Both the position numbers and the translations under genes were made by a program. The notes under the pieces are model-generated. The model searched no databases. It was given only the letters and a program-made list of their open reading frames with translations, and had not been told where the DNA came from. A stretch of DNA of 64,000 bases from Cupriavidus pauculus (GTDB taxonomy: Bacteria; Pseudomonadota; Gammaproteobacteria; Burkholderiales; Burkholderiaceae), in contig NZ_CP044065.1 in the NCBI RefSeq assembly GCF_008693385.1, positions 1,364,001-1,428,000 of the forward strand, in the 5' to 3' direction. Positions 42,972 to 51,940 of this stretch are shown piece after piece (position 1 is the stretch's first letter; every line of letters starts with the position of its first letter).

Positions 42972-44987
42972 TCAGCGTTCGAGAAACAGCCTCAGCTTGT
43001 CGGCACGGCTCGGATGCTTCAGCTTGCGCATCGCCTTGGCCTCGATCTGCCGGATCCGCTCCCGCGTCACGTCGAACTGCTTGCCGACCTCTTCCAGCGT
43101 GTGCTCGGAATTGGTATCGAGCCCGAACCGCATCCGCACGACCTTGGCTTCGCGCGGCGACAAGTCGCCGAGCGCCGCATCGATCTGCGCGCGCAGGCCT
43201 GCCAGCACGGCCGCATCGGCCGGTGAACTCGTCGCGCTATCCTCGATCATGTCGCCGAGCGTCGTGTCGCCTTCTTCGCCCACCGGCGTCTCGAGCGAGA
43301 TAGGCTGCTTGGCGATCTTGAGAATGCCGCGCACCTTCTCTTCGGACAACTCCATGCGTTCGGCGAGCACGGCCGGATCGGGTTCTTGCCCCGTCTGCTG
43401 CAGGATTTCGCGGGAAATCCGGTTCAGCTTGTTGATCGTCTCGATCATGTGCACGGGGACGCGAATGGTCCGCGCCTGATCGGCAAGGGCCCGCGTCACG
43501 GCTTGCCGGACCCACCACGTCGCGTACGTGGAGAATTTCCAGCCGCGCCGGTACTCGAACTTGTCCACCGCCTTCATCAGGCCGATATTGCCCTCCTGGA
43601 TCAGATCCAGGAACTGCATGCCGCGGTTCACATACTTCTTGGCGATGGAAATGACCAGCCGCAGGTTGGCCTCGATCATTTCGGCCTTGGCTTGCCGCAT
43701 CTTCCGCTCGGCGGCACCCATCAGACGGTTGATCTGCTTGAGTTGCTGGAGCGGCAGGGCGGCCTTCGCCTCGATGTCGATGAGTTTCTGCTGGCTCGTC
43801 TGAATGGAAGGCAGATGCCGCAGGAGCGCCGGGCCATACTGGTCCGAGGTCGCAGCCGCGCGGTGGGTCCACTCCAGGTCCGTCTCGTGTCCCGGGAAGG
43901 ACTCGATAAACGCCTCGCGGGGCATGCCGCATCGCTCGACCGCGATCTCCAGGATCGCGCGTTCGATTGCACGCACTTCCGCCACCTGATCCTGCACGCT
44001 CACGCACAGGCGATCGATCATCTTCGCCGTAAAGCGGATCGGCACGAGTTCGCGCTGGATTTCGGCGCGCACGCTTTCCACCGCCGCCGAGCGCGTCTCG
44101 CCGGTGACGGGTACCTTGGGCATCTGCTCGAACAATGCGCGCACGCGCGCAAAGATCGCCAGACTGTCGGCCGTGAGCTGTTCCAGGCGGGCGGCGTTCG
44201 CTTTCTCCGAGTCACCGGCGCCGGCATCGTCATCGTCCGATGCATCGTCGACATCGGACGTGTCGGCGTCGGCATCGTCTGCCTCGGCAACTGCCTCGTC
44301 GGACGCAGGGGTCGTGTCGCCTGCATCCACGACTTCGCCGTCGATGGCTTCGCTGATGCCATCGACGAGCTCGTCGATGCGCAGCTCTCCGGCGACGATG
44401 CGGTCCACATCGGCCAGGATCAGGGAGACGACGGACGGACAGGCGGCAATGGCCTGAATCATGTCGTGCAGGCCACTTTCGATGCGTTTGGCCACCTCGA
44501 TCTCGCCGGCGCGGGTCAGGAGCTCGCTGGAGCCCATTTCGCGCATATACATCCGGACCGGATCCGTGGTGCGGCCAAATTCGGAGTCGACGGTCGACAG
44601 GGCGGCCTCGGCCTCCTCGTCCGCCTGATCGTCGGAGGCCGCGGTGGGCACGACGTCACTCAACAGCAGCGTCTCGGCGTCCGGGGCCTGCTCGTAGATC
44701 GTCACGCCCATGTCGCTGAACGTGCTGACGATGGTATCCATCGCCGCAGGCGTCACGTTATCGGGCAGATGATCGTTGATATCCGCGTGGGTAAGGTAGC
44801 CGCGCTCGCGCCCCAGCGCGATCAGCGCACGCATCTGGGCCTGGCGCTCGGGGTCCTGGCGGGCGAGGGATGCCTTGTCCGATAGTGCCGCTGCCGCCTG
44901 CGTCTTGCCCGCCGGCCGGCGGCGGCTGGGCTTTTCAATGCTCGAAATCAAACTCGAGGCGTCAAAGTCACGATCTGGATCACTCAA
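42972..44987 (-). CDS. rpoD: RpoD-type sigma-70 factor (second, accessory copy)
   Basis: A 671-residue primary-type sigma factor. An N-terminal region 1.1-like domain is followed by an acidic insertion rich in Asp and Ser (about residues 225-260), then region 2 ([19 protein letters not shown]; region 2.4 [17 protein letters not shown]), region 3 and region 4.2 ([21 protein letters not shown]). All regions are intact. A TTG at 44987 is the probable start, because AGGAG lies 6 nt upstream; a further 15 in-frame codons reach a TTG at 45032. Beta-proteobacteria with two chromosomes often have a second rpoD. Next to it, divergently, lies proQ. Whether this is the housekeeping factor is unknown. 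Confidence 0.85.
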   Translation of the reverse strand: MSDPDRDFDASSLISSIEKPSRRRPAGKTQAAAALSDKASLARQDPERQAQMRALIALGRERGYLTHADINDHLPDNVTPAAMDTIVSTFSDMGVTIYEQAPDAETLLLSDVVPTAASDDQADEEAEAALSTVDSEFGRTTDPVRMYMREMGSSELLTRAGEIEVAKRIESGLHDMIQAIAACPSVVSLILADVDRIVAGELRIDELVDGISEAIDGEVVDAGDTTPASDEAVAEADDADADTSDVDDASDDDDAGAGDSEKANAARLEQLTADSLAIFARVRALFEQMPKVPVTGETRSAAVESVRAEIQRELVPIRFTAKMIDRLCVSVQDQVAEVRAIERAILEIAVERCGMPREAFIESFPGHETDLEWTHRAAATSDQYGPALLRHLPSIQTSQQKLIDIEAKAALPLQQLKQINRLMGAAERKMRQAKAEMIEANLRLVISIAKKYVNRGMQFLDLIQEGNIGLMKAVDKFEYRRGWKFSTYATWWVRQAVTRALADQARTIRVPVHMIETINKLNRISREILQQTGQEPDPAVLAERMELSEEKVRGILKIAKQPISLETPVGEEGDTTLGDMIEDSATSSPADAAVLAGLRAQIDAALGDLSPREAKVVRMRFGLDTNSEHTLEEVGKQFDVTRERIRQIEAKAMRKLKHPSRADKLRLFLER

Positions 44988-45207
44988 TACATGCTCCTGG
45001 CTATGTGGCCAATCATCCGCGAACGGCCACAACCATCAGTGTGCGTAAAAATTTGGAATCGCGCATGATACGGGCGGCGGTGTTGCGGTGCAACGGAGAT
45101 GCAGTGATTTCTCGGCCGCCTTGCATTTGAGGCGGCGGAAGTGCGTTCGCCGCCCACCGACACGCCAGCCTGCTATAGTCCCGCGATATTCTCAAGTTTT
45201 AGACGCA

Positions 45208-45894
45208 ATGGGCTTCGAACAACTAGCAGCACTCAAGGCAAAACTGACCGAACAGGCGAAGAACGAGGCGCGGGCAAAGGCGCCTCGTCCGTCACGCCGT
45301 CCGCCGCTGGCCAGGGACGCGAAGGACGCCCGGGCCGCCCAGGACGGTCAAAACGCTCGTGACGCTCGAGATGTGAAGGGCGGCAGTGGCGGCAAGCGCA
45401 CGAAACCGGCCGGCGCGCAGGGCAATGCCCCGAAGGCTGCGAAACCCGGCGCGCCCGTCGATCCGGTCGTACGGACGTTCGGCAAGCTGCAGAAGCGCTT
45501 TCCGATCGCCTTCCCGAAGAATCCCGCCCCCAAGGTGCCGCTCAAGATCGGTATTTTCGAGGATGTGCTGGCGCATGCGACGGAACTCGGCCTGACCGAG
45601 GCCGAATTGCGCGATGCCATTCGTACGTGGTGCCGTGGCGCGCGCTATTGGGCGTGCCTGACCGTCGGTGCGCAGCGGGTGGATCTGGACGGCCAGCCGG
45701 TCGGCGCGGTCACCGAAGCCGACGCGCGTCGCAGCAAGCAGCTGCTTTCCGGTCGCCCCAAACAGGGACCGGCGAAGGGCAAGGCCAAGGCGCCGGCGAA
45801 ATCCGCTGCCGCCGAGCCGGCAACGGCTGCCACGCCGCCCGTGGAGCCGTCGCAGCCAGACCCGGCGCAGCCCGAGTCGTCCGGCGACGCCTGA
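45208..45894 (+). CDS. proQ: ProQ/FinO-family RNA chaperone
   Basis: A 228-residue protein. A long basic, Ala/Lys-rich, probably disordered N-terminal part (residues 1-85) precedes the ProQ/FinO core (about 86-170), with FGKLQKRFPIAFP, PLKIGIFEDVLAHA, WCRGARYWACL and GAQRVDLDGQPVGAVT. A basic, Pro-rich tail follows. The core binds structured RNAs and sRNA-mRNA pairs. It diverges from the rpoD paralogue across 220 bp. Plasmid and accessory-chromosome ProQ/FinO proteins may regulate transfer or copy number; the RNA targets here are unknown. Confidence 0.85.
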   Translation: MGFEQLAALKAKLTEQAKNEARAKAPRPSRRPPLARDAKDARAAQDGQNARDARDVKGGSGGKRTKPAGAQGNAPKAAKPGAPVDPVVRTFGKLQKRFPIAFPKNPAPKVPLKIGIFEDVLAHATELGLTEAELRDAIRTWCRGARYWACLTVGAQRVDLDGQPVGAVTEADARRSKQLLSGRPKQGPAKGKAKAPAKSAAAEPATAATPPVEPSQPDPAQPESSGDA

Positions 45895-45899
45895 AGGGC

Positions 45900-45920
45900 G
45901 ATCCCGCCCGGGGCGGGATC
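45900..45920. terminator. Bidirectional terminator between proQ and hipA
   Basis: GATCCCGCCC and GGGCGGGATC form a near-perfect palindrome with a stem of at least 8 bp. It begins just after the proQ stop and overlaps the hipA stop codon on the other strand, so it can end both transcripts. Confidence 0.7.
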
Positions 45921-47280
45921 AGCGCCGGATTTCCGCCTCGAGCCCGGCACTCGCGATGTCCGCGAGGGGCCGGATTGCCTGCTCGAGGGCCGCAATGAGC
46001 GTCGGCGTCGCCCCCACGCCTTCATAGACACCTTTCCACGCCCTGACCGCACTCCACACCTTTCGAACGATCGAAATGGCGGCAGGCCGGTCGCTGACGA
46101 ACGCCCGATACTCGCTCATGGCGTTGTCCAGGGTGGCCAGTTTCCCTTCGGCGCCGACGTTCAGATGCAACCGCCTGTCTTGTGAGACGGAAGGGCGGGG
46201 CACGACGTCATAGAGAGGACTCAGGCGCCAGCCTTTGATTTCGGTGTCGTAAGAGAACGCATGATTGCGCAGGTGGTCATCATCGTTCGTGAGAAAGATG
46301 TTCAACACCAGCCGGGCAAACAGTTCTTCCGTGTCTCGCACGACGCAGCGCGGATGCACTCGCTCACGGATGGTTTGCGCGAGATCCCTGTAGCCTTTGG
46401 TGATGGACTCCATTTCCGAGCAGCCCATCAGGGTGAGCGCACTGACTTGCGCGATGCGCCCCTCGGTCCATCCATCGCGCGGGTCGGTATCGTAGCCGCG
46501 GGCCATGGCGGCCAGAGGCTCTCCGGCGCGGGCCCAGTATCGATCGAACCTGCGAATCAGGAGCACCGGTTGTTTCGCGACCTGCATCACCTTCACGGGC
46601 GGTACGGTCAGGCCAGCCGCCCGGGCCAGCTCAAGCGCCCCCGCTTCCAATACGGCCATATCCATCCGATCGTTCTTCGACGGGAATTTGGCCAGCCATA
46701 GCACGCCGGATTCGTCTCGCACGGAAGCCTTGGGCCGCGCGCCGCCCGCCGACGGTGCGCCGGCAAGGTAGGGCACGAGCTTTCTGGGGATGGGTTCCCC
46801 TTCTTCGACCGCTGCGGCAGCCTGCAGCAGATACTCGAGATCGAAAAAACTCCCCGCGACGTTCGAGGCCGGCGCCGTCAGCGTTTGCCGCACATCCAGC
46901 GCACCGACGCGATCGCTGCCCGCCTCCAGAAGGTATGTAAATTCGTCCAGCGAGTTCGGCGGTACGTTGAGCTTTGCCTCGATGACGCGGCGGCCCCAGG
47001 AGTCCGGGGCCGCGTCTCGGATGCCGCCGAACTCTTCGAGGTTGGGCAATGGCGACCACGGACTTCCGGGCGCCTGCCGCGCGCGTTCCAGCGGCAACGC
47101 TACGGGGTCGACTTCGATGGCTTCCGCGCGGTTGACGTACCGCGTGCCATAGGCAAAGGAAAGTGCCATTTCGCGATGGCGGCTCAGGATGCCTGCCGGT
47201 ACGAAATGGTGACGGCCTTCCAGTCGGTCGGCGACATGGGCGAACACGGCCACCTCACTCACTGCGCGACGAGTTACCAC
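45919..47280 (-). CDS. hipA: HipA-like Ser/Thr kinase toxin
   Basis: A 453-residue HipA-family kinase, the toxin of a type II toxin-antitoxin pair. AGSDRVGALDV, GGARPKASVRDESGVLWLAKFPS (ATP-binding P-loop region), LLIRRFDRYW and the catalytic NDDDHLRNHAFSYD follow in the normal order. The GTG at 47280 is chosen because AAGGGG lies 4 nt upstream and only 10 nt separate it from the antitoxin stop. Known HipA proteins phosphorylate glutamyl-tRNA synthetase or related targets; the target here is unknown. Confidence 0.83.
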   Translation of the reverse strand: MVTRRAVSEVAVFAHVADRLEGRHHFVPAGILSRHREMALSFAYGTRYVNRAEAIEVDPVALPLERARQAPGSPWSPLPNLEEFGGIRDAAPDSWGRRVIEAKLNVPPNSLDEFTYLLEAGSDRVGALDVRQTLTAPASNVAGSFFDLEYLLQAAAAVEEGEPIPRKLVPYLAGAPSAGGARPKASVRDESGVLWLAKFPSKNDRMDMAVLEAGALELARAAGLTVPPVKVMQVAKQPVLLIRRFDRYWARAGEPLAAMARGYDTDPRDGWTEGRIAQVSALTLMGCSEMESITKGYRDLAQTIRERVHPRCVVRDTEELFARLVLNIFLTNDDDHLRNHAFSYDTEIKGWRLSPLYDVVPRPSVSQDRRLHLNVGAEGKLATLDNAMSEYRAFVSDRPAAISIVRKVWSAVRAWKGVYEGVGATPTLIAALEQAIRPLADIASAGLEAEIRR

Positions 47281-47290
47281 GTTTCCCCTT

Positions 47291-47632
47291 TCAGAAATCG
47301 AGCTTGCGAAGGTCGGCCTTGGTCGGCGCGCGAACGCGCTGCGGCAGGCTGTTCGCCTGCAGAGCCACCAGCGCGGGGATGTCCCCCGAGAGCAAAGCGC
47401 CGAGGGAGACGGTGGGCGCCATGGCATGGACATAGCGAAGAATCTGGGCGAGCGTTCTGCCGGGGTCTCCCTTCTCGATCAGGACCGCGGTCGAGCGGGA
47501 CAACCCTGCGCGGATCGCGACGTCGGCCTGCCTTAATTTCAGTGCCTGGCGCAATTGCACGATGCGGTCGCCGAGCTGCCGGGCTTCGGCAAGGCGCGGG
47601 GGCGGAACAAGCGGGATTTCGTTATGTTTCAT
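47291..47632 (-). CDS. hipB: HipB-like Xre-family antitoxin
   Basis: A 113-residue Xre-type helix-turn-helix protein (RIVQLRQALKLRQADVAIRAGLSRSTAVLIEKG), directly upstream of hipA. It should repress the operon and neutralise the kinase. The ATG at 47632 lies at the edge of the first inverted repeat, so repressor bound there would block transcription across the start. A GTG at 47644 is a possible longer start. The C-terminal part is variable, as in other HipB proteins. Confidence 0.8.
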   Translation of the reverse strand: MKHNEIPLVPPPRLAEARQLGDRIVQLRQALKLRQADVAIRAGLSRSTAVLIEKGDPGRTLAQILRYVHAMAPTVSLGALLSGDIPALVALQANSLPQRVRAPTKADLRKLDF

Positions 47633-47760
47633 GTCTGCAATCACAGTCCTAAAGTGAGTTATGGACTGAGATTGCAGACATTATGGGCGATGAACGGCAT
47701 GACGGCAATATTGTCTGCAATCCCAGTCGCTAAATTGGTTAAGGACTGGGATTGCAGACA
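47632..47760. promoter_or_regulatory. Two HipB-type operators (large inverted repeats)
   Basis: O1: TGTCTGCAATCACAGTCC (47632-47649) and GGACTGAGATTGCAGACA (47663-47680). O2: TGTCTGCAATCCCAGTC (47712-47728) and GGACTGGGATTGCAGACA (47743-47760). Arms are 17-18 bp with 13-14 bp spacers, and the two centres lie 80 bp apart. They cover the whole hipBA promoter. The pattern fits cooperative HipB binding. Confidence 0.75.
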
Positions 47761-47799
47761 TCATCGGTGTTGGGAAGGCGCCGCGCGCGATCGCTTGTT

Positions 47800-47840
47800 A
47801 TGCAACAAAGTTGCATTTATCATAAGCGCAACCAAGTTGC
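47800..47840. promoter_or_regulatory. Tandem palindromes upstream of COG0523 GTPase (possible Zur sites)
   Basis: ATGCAAC-AAA-GTTGCAT (47800-47816, perfect) and GCAAC-CAA-GTTGC (47828-47840) are centred 26 bp apart and end 24 bp before the ATG of the metal-chaperone gene. COG0523 genes are often controlled by Zur or another Fur-family protein. The sequence does not closely match a Zur box known to me, so the regulator is inferred. Confidence 0.55.
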
Positions 47841-47864
47841 ATTTACCGTCCTCCACCCTATCCC

Positions 47865-49058
47865 ATGCTCCCCGCCAAACTTCCCGTCACCGTTCTCTCC
47901 GGCTTCCTCGGCGCCGGCAAGACCACCTTGCTCAACCATATCCTCAACAACCGCGAGGGGCGTCGCGTGGCGGTCATCGTCAACGACATGTCCGACGTGA
48001 ATATCGATGCCGCGCTGGTTCGGGGCGGGGGTGCGAATCTGTCGCGGACGGAGGAGAAGCTTGTCGAGATGAGCAATGGGTGTATCTGCTGCACGCTGCG
48101 CGAGGACCTGCTGGTCGAGGTCGATCGGCTGGCCAGGGAAGGGCGGTTCGATCAGCTGGTGATCGAGTCGACGGGGATTTCGGAGCCGTTGCCGGTGGCG
48201 GAGACCTTTACCTTCGAGGGGGAGGACGGGCGCAGTCTCAATGAGGTGGCGCATCTGGACACGATGGTCACCGTCGTCGATGCCTTCAATTTCCTGCGTG
48301 ACTACGCGTCGCGCGACAACCTCCAGGCGCGCGGGGAGTCGCTGGGCGACGAGGATGAACGCACGGTTGTGGATCTGCTGATCAATCAGGTCGAGTTCTG
48401 CGACGTGCTCGTGGTCAACAAGATCGACCTCGTCACCGGCGAAGCGCGCGAGCGGTTGATGGCGATGCTGCGCACGCTCAATCCGCGGGCGCGTATCGAG
48501 GTTTCCGAGTTCGGCCGCGTTCCGCTGGACCGTGTTCTCGGTACCGGGCTGTTCGACTTCGACGAAGCCGCGAAGGCGCCTGGGTGGCTGCAGGAAATGC
48601 GAGGGGCTCATATCCCGGAGACGGAGGAATACGGGATTCGCAGCTTTGTCTACGCGGCCCGTCGGCCGTTTCATCCGCAGCGGTTCAGCGATTTCGTTGA
48701 CGCCGAGTGGCCGGGCGTCGTGCGGTCCAAAGGGTTTTTCTGGCTGGCCAGCCATCCGACGCTCGCGGGGATGTGGTCTCAGGCGGGGGCCGCAGCCCGG
48801 CATGGTCCGGCCGGGCATTGGTGGGCCGCGGTGCCGCGCGCGCAGTGGCCGGAAGACCCCGAGGCCGTCGCCGTGATTCGCGCGAAATGGGACGATGGTG
48901 TCGGCGATGCGCGTCAGGAGATCGTGCTGATCGGCATGGGCATGGATGAACGCGAACTACGCGCAAGCCTCGACGCCTGCCTGCTGACCGACGACGAGAT
49001 GGAACAGGGCCCCGACGTCTGGATCGGCTGGCGCAACCCTTTTCCCGACTGGCCCTGA
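47865..49058 (+). CDS. COG0523/CobW-family metal-chaperone GTPase
   Basis: A 397-residue G3E GTPase. The Walker A is GFLGAGKTT (residues 13-21); the metal-binding motif is CICC (Cys73, Cys75, Cys76) in [20 protein letters not shown] and VVNKIDLV follow. A CobW C-terminal domain with WLASHP and IGMGMDE closes the protein. Members deliver zinc or cobalt to target enzymes, often under zinc starvation (ZigA/ZagA type). No obvious ribosome-binding site precedes the ATG, so it may be leaderless or weakly translated. It converges on the LysR gene with 6 bp between. Confidence 0.8.
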   Translation: MLPAKLPVTVLSGFLGAGKTTLLNHILNNREGRRVAVIVNDMSDVNIDAALVRGGGANLSRTEEKLVEMSNGCICCTLREDLLVEVDRLAREGRFDQLVIESTGISEPLPVAETFTFEGEDGRSLNEVAHLDTMVTVVDAFNFLRDYASRDNLQARGESLGDEDERTVVDLLINQVEFCDVLVVNKIDLVTGEARERLMAMLRTLNPRARIEVSEFGRVPLDRVLGTGLFDFDEAAKAPGWLQEMRGAHIPETEEYGIRSFVYAARRPFHPQRFSDFVDAEWPGVVRSKGFFWLASHPTLAGMWSQAGAAARHGPAGHWWAAVPRAQWPEDPEAVAVIRAKWDDGVGDARQEIVLIGMGMDERELRASLDACLLTDDEMEQGPDVWIGWRNPFPDWP

Positions 49059-49064
49059 TATCCG

Positions 49065-50012
49065 CTACCAGCTCACCCCGTAGCGTTCGTACGCCGCGCC
49101 ACGCAATGCCTCCACCATCCGTTCCGCCGCCGGCGACAGCAACCGATCCGTTCGCGTGATCAGGCCATAGTCGTCCATATGGCACGGCACCTCGAGGGGC
49201 AGGATATCGAGCGTGCCGTGGCGCGCATAGTATTCGGCGACGTCCGCCGCCAGCACGGCCAGCATGTCGCTGAGTTCCAGCATGCGCGTCACGAACAGCA
49301 GCGCGGAGGTTTCCACGACGTCGCGCGGCGGGACCAGGCTCGCGCGGCGAAACATGACCTCGAAGCGGTGACGCAGCACCGTGCCGTCGGGCGGCACGAT
49401 CCACTGGGCGTTTTCCACGCTCGCCAGCGATAACGCTTTCTCTCGCAGTAACGGATGGTCCGGCCGCGCGACCACACATACGGGCTCGTCCGAGATCGGC
49501 GCGTAGCGCAACGGCAGCTTGTCGTGTTCCGCCGACAGGCGGCCGACGACCAGATCCAGTTTCTCCTGCGCCAGGCGGTCCAGCAGGACGTTGCTGTTCT
49601 CGATCTCCAGCGATACGCGCACGCCCGGGTTGTCGCGCTTGAGCGCGGCGATCGCGGGCGGCAGCAGCGTTACCGCGGGAGAGGTGATCACGCCCACCGA
49701 CACATGGCCGCGCTGGCCGGCCTTCAGCCCCATGACTTCTTCCTGCGCCTGATCGAGGCTGCCGACCACCGCGCGCGCATGGCGGATCATCGCTTCGCCG
49801 TAGAGCGTGGCGCGCATGCCGCGCGGCAGGCGTTCGAACAGCGGCACGTCGAGCATGGTTTCCAGTTCGCGCAACAGCTTCGATGCCGCGGGCTGCGTCA
49901 TGTTCAGCGCATCCGCGGCGCGATGGATATTGCCTTCTTCGTCCAGCGCGACCAGCAGCATCAGCTGGCGGGTTTTCAGGCGGGCGCGGACATACCACGG
50001 AGATGTGCTCAT
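49065..50012 (-). CDS. LysR-family regulator of the sugar-acid operon (GbpR-like)
   Basis: A 315-residue LysR regulator. The helix-turn-helix includes EEGNIHRAADALNMTQPAASKLLRELE, and the GDVPLFERLPRG-like DVPLFERLPRGMRATLYGE stretch is typical of GbpR (galactose-binding-protein regulator) members. ATG 50012 gives the normal N-terminus; a longer in-frame start at 50084 exists, and neither has a clear ribosome-binding site. It diverges from the dehydratase operon across 132 bp, so sugar acids are probable effectors. Confidence 0.8.
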   Translation of the reverse strand: MSTSPWYVRARLKTRQLMLLVALDEEGNIHRAADALNMTQPAASKLLRELETMLDVPLFERLPRGMRATLYGEAMIRHARAVVGSLDQAQEEVMGLKAGQRGHVSVGVITSPAVTLLPPAIAALKRDNPGVRVSLEIENSNVLLDRLAQEKLDLVVGRLSAEHDKLPLRYAPISDEPVCVVARPDHPLLREKALSLASVENAQWIVPPDGTVLRHRFEVMFRRASLVPPRDVVETSALLFVTRMLELSDMLAVLAADVAEYYARHGTLDILPLEVPCHMDDYGLITRTDRLLSPAAERMVEALRGAAYERYGVSW

Positions 50013-50144
50013 ACGGGGGGGCCGGGGGGCGACTAGGGTTACCACCAATGCTGAAAACGATATCGCAAGCGCGCGAATCTTCATTAGAAGGATATTCGTC
50101 GCGTTTGTACACTGCCGCAACCCCAAAGTTCGTCAGGAATCCCC

Positions 50145-51887
50145 ATGCCGGAATCGAAGAAAAAGCTCCGTTCAGCCGAATGGTTCGGCACCGCCGACAA
50201 GAACGGCTTCATGTACCGCAGCTGGATGAAGAACCAGGGCATTCCCAATCACGAGTTCGATGGCCGGCCGATCATCGGTATCTGCAATACGTGGTCGGAA
50301 CTCACACCCTGCAACGCGCATTTCCGCAAGATCGCGGAGCACGTCAAGCGCGGCATCTACGAGGCCGGCGGGTTTCCGGTGGAGTTTCCCGTGTTCTCCA
50401 ACGGCGAATCGAACCTGCGCCCCTCCGCGATGCTCACGCGCAATCTGGCGGCGATGGACGTCGAGGAGGCCATTCGCGGCAATCCGATCGACGCCGTGGT
50501 GCTGCTCGCCGGCTGCGACAAGACCACGCCCGCGCTGCTGATGGGCGCGGCCAGCTGCGACGTGCCCGCCATCGTCGTCAGCGGCGGCCCGATGCTCAAC
50601 GGCAAGCTCGACGGCAAGGACATCGGCTCCGGCACGGCGGTCTGGCAACTGCATGAATCGCTGAAGGCCGGCGAAATCGATCTGCATCATTTCCTGTCGG
50701 CGGAGGCGGGCATGTCGCGCTCGGCCGGTACCTGCAACACGATGGGCACGGCGTCCACGATGGCGTGCATGGCCGAGGCGCTCGGCGTCACGCTGCCGCA
50801 CAACGCCGCCATTCCGGCCGTCGATGCGCGCCGCTACGTGCTCGCGCATATGTCCGGCATTCGCATCGTCGAGATGGCCACGGAGGGTCTCACGCTGTCG
50901 AAGATCCTCACACGGGAAGCGTTCGAGAACGCGATTCGCGCCAACGCCGCGATTGGCGGGTCCACCAATGCGGTGATCCACCTCAAGGCGATTGCAGGAC
51001 GCATCGGCGTGCCGCTGGAGCTCGAGGACTGGACGCGCATCGGCCGCGATACGCCGACCATCGTCGACCTCATGCCGTCGGGCCGCTTTCTGATGGAAGA
51101 GTTCTATTACGCGGGCGGGCTGCCGGCCGTGCTGCGCCGGCTCGGCGAGGCCAGCCTGCTGCCGCATCCGGATGCGCTGACCGTCAACGGCCAGTCGCTC
51201 TGGGACAACGTGAAGACCGCGCCCAATTTCAATGACGAGGTCATTCGCACGCTGGACAACCCGTTGATCGAGGACGGTGGCATCCGCGTGCTGCGCGGCA
51301 ATCTGGCGCCGCGCGGCGCGGTGCTCAAGCCTTCGGCCGCCACGCCTTCGCTGCTCAAGCATCGCGGCCGCGCGGTGGTCTTCGAGAACCTCGAGCACTA
51401 CAAGGCGCGCATCGTCGATGAATCGCTCGATGTCGATGCCGACTCCATCCTCGTGATGAAGAACTGCGGACCCAAGGGTTATCCGGGCATGGCCGAGGTG
51501 GGCAATATGGGCCTGCCGCCAAAGCTGCTGCGTCAGGGCGTCAAGGACATGGTGCGGATTTCCGATGCGCGCATGAGCGGCACGGCCTATGGCACGGTGG
51601 TCCTGCACGTTGCACCGGAAGCCGCGGCCGGCGGCCCCCTCGCGGCCGTGCGCGATGGCGACTGGATCGAGCTCGATTGCGAGGCCGGCAGGCTGCACCT
51701 CGACGTCACGCAGGAAGAACTGGCCGACCGCATGGAGGGCTTCAGGCCGCCGCAGCCGGACACGCGCGCGGGGCAGGGGGGCTATCAGCGGCTGTACGTG
51801 GAGCACGTGCTGCAGGCCGATGAAGGCTGCGATCTCGATTTTCTTGTGGGATGCCGCGGGGCGGATGTGCCCCGGCACTCTCACTGA
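50145..51887 (+). CDS. IlvD/Edd-family dehydratase, L-arabinonate dehydratase-like
   Basis: A 580-residue Fe-S dehydratase. The cluster cysteines lie in ICNTWSELTPCNAH, LLAGCDKTTPALLMG and SAGTCNTMGTASTMAC. The length and GFPVEFPVFSNGESNLRP fit sugar-acid dehydratases such as L-arabinonate dehydratase (AraC of Azospirillum) rather than IlvD of amino-acid synthesis. It would convert an aldonate to its 2-keto-3-deoxy form. The downstream AraD-like dehydratase would act next. The exact aldonate (L-arabinonate or another pentonate) is inferred. Confidence 0.78.
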   Translation: MPESKKKLRSAEWFGTADKNGFMYRSWMKNQGIPNHEFDGRPIIGICNTWSELTPCNAHFRKIAEHVKRGIYEAGGFPVEFPVFSNGESNLRPSAMLTRNLAAMDVEEAIRGNPIDAVVLLAGCDKTTPALLMGAASCDVPAIVVSGGPMLNGKLDGKDIGSGTAVWQLHESLKAGEIDLHHFLSAEAGMSRSAGTCNTMGTASTMACMAEALGVTLPHNAAIPAVDARRYVLAHMSGIRIVEMATEGLTLSKILTREAFENAIRANAAIGGSTNAVIHLKAIAGRIGVPLELEDWTRIGRDTPTIVDLMPSGRFLMEEFYYAGGLPAVLRRLGEASLLPHPDALTVNGQSLWDNVKTAPNFNDEVIRTLDNPLIEDGGIRVLRGNLAPRGAVLKPSAATPSLLKHRGRAVVFENLEHYKARIVDESLDVDADSILVMKNCGPKGYPGMAEVGNMGLPPKLLRQGVKDMVRISDARMSGTAYGTVVLHVAPEAAAGGPLAAVRDGDWIELDCEAGRLHLDVTQEELADRMEGFRPPQPDTRAGQGGYQRLYVEHVLQADEGCDLDFLVGCRGADVPRHSH

Positions 51888-51898
51888 CCGATTGCCAG

Positions 51899-51930
51899 AA
51901 CAACGACGACAACAACGACGACAACAACGA
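51899..51930 (+). repeat. 12-bp microsatellite-like repeat (AACAACGACGAC)
   Basis: AACAACGACGAC is repeated 2.67 times just upstream of the transporter's ribosome-binding site, in the 53-bp gap between dehydratase and transporter genes. Change in copy number by slippage would alter the spacing before the next gene. Confidence 0.6.
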
Positions 51931-51940
51931 GGAGACCAGA

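Noticed and set aside
43386..44885. Plus-strand open frame of 499 codons opposite the sigma factor
   Set aside because: Shadow of rpoD; no motif. Its His/Asp/Gly-rich composition reflects antisense coding.
47632..47760. CRISPR-like repeated arms
   Set aside because: The repeats are paired inverted arms with short spacers in a hipBA promoter, not regularly spaced direct repeats, and there are no cas genes.
49447..49456. GCAGTAACGG, resembling part of the 15-bp palindrome
   Set aside because: Only a 10-bp partial match inside a LysR coding region; likely chance.
50172..51884. Long minus-strand open frame opposite the IlvD-like gene
   Set aside because: Shadow frame. The plus strand has the Fe-S cysteine motifs and a clear family match.
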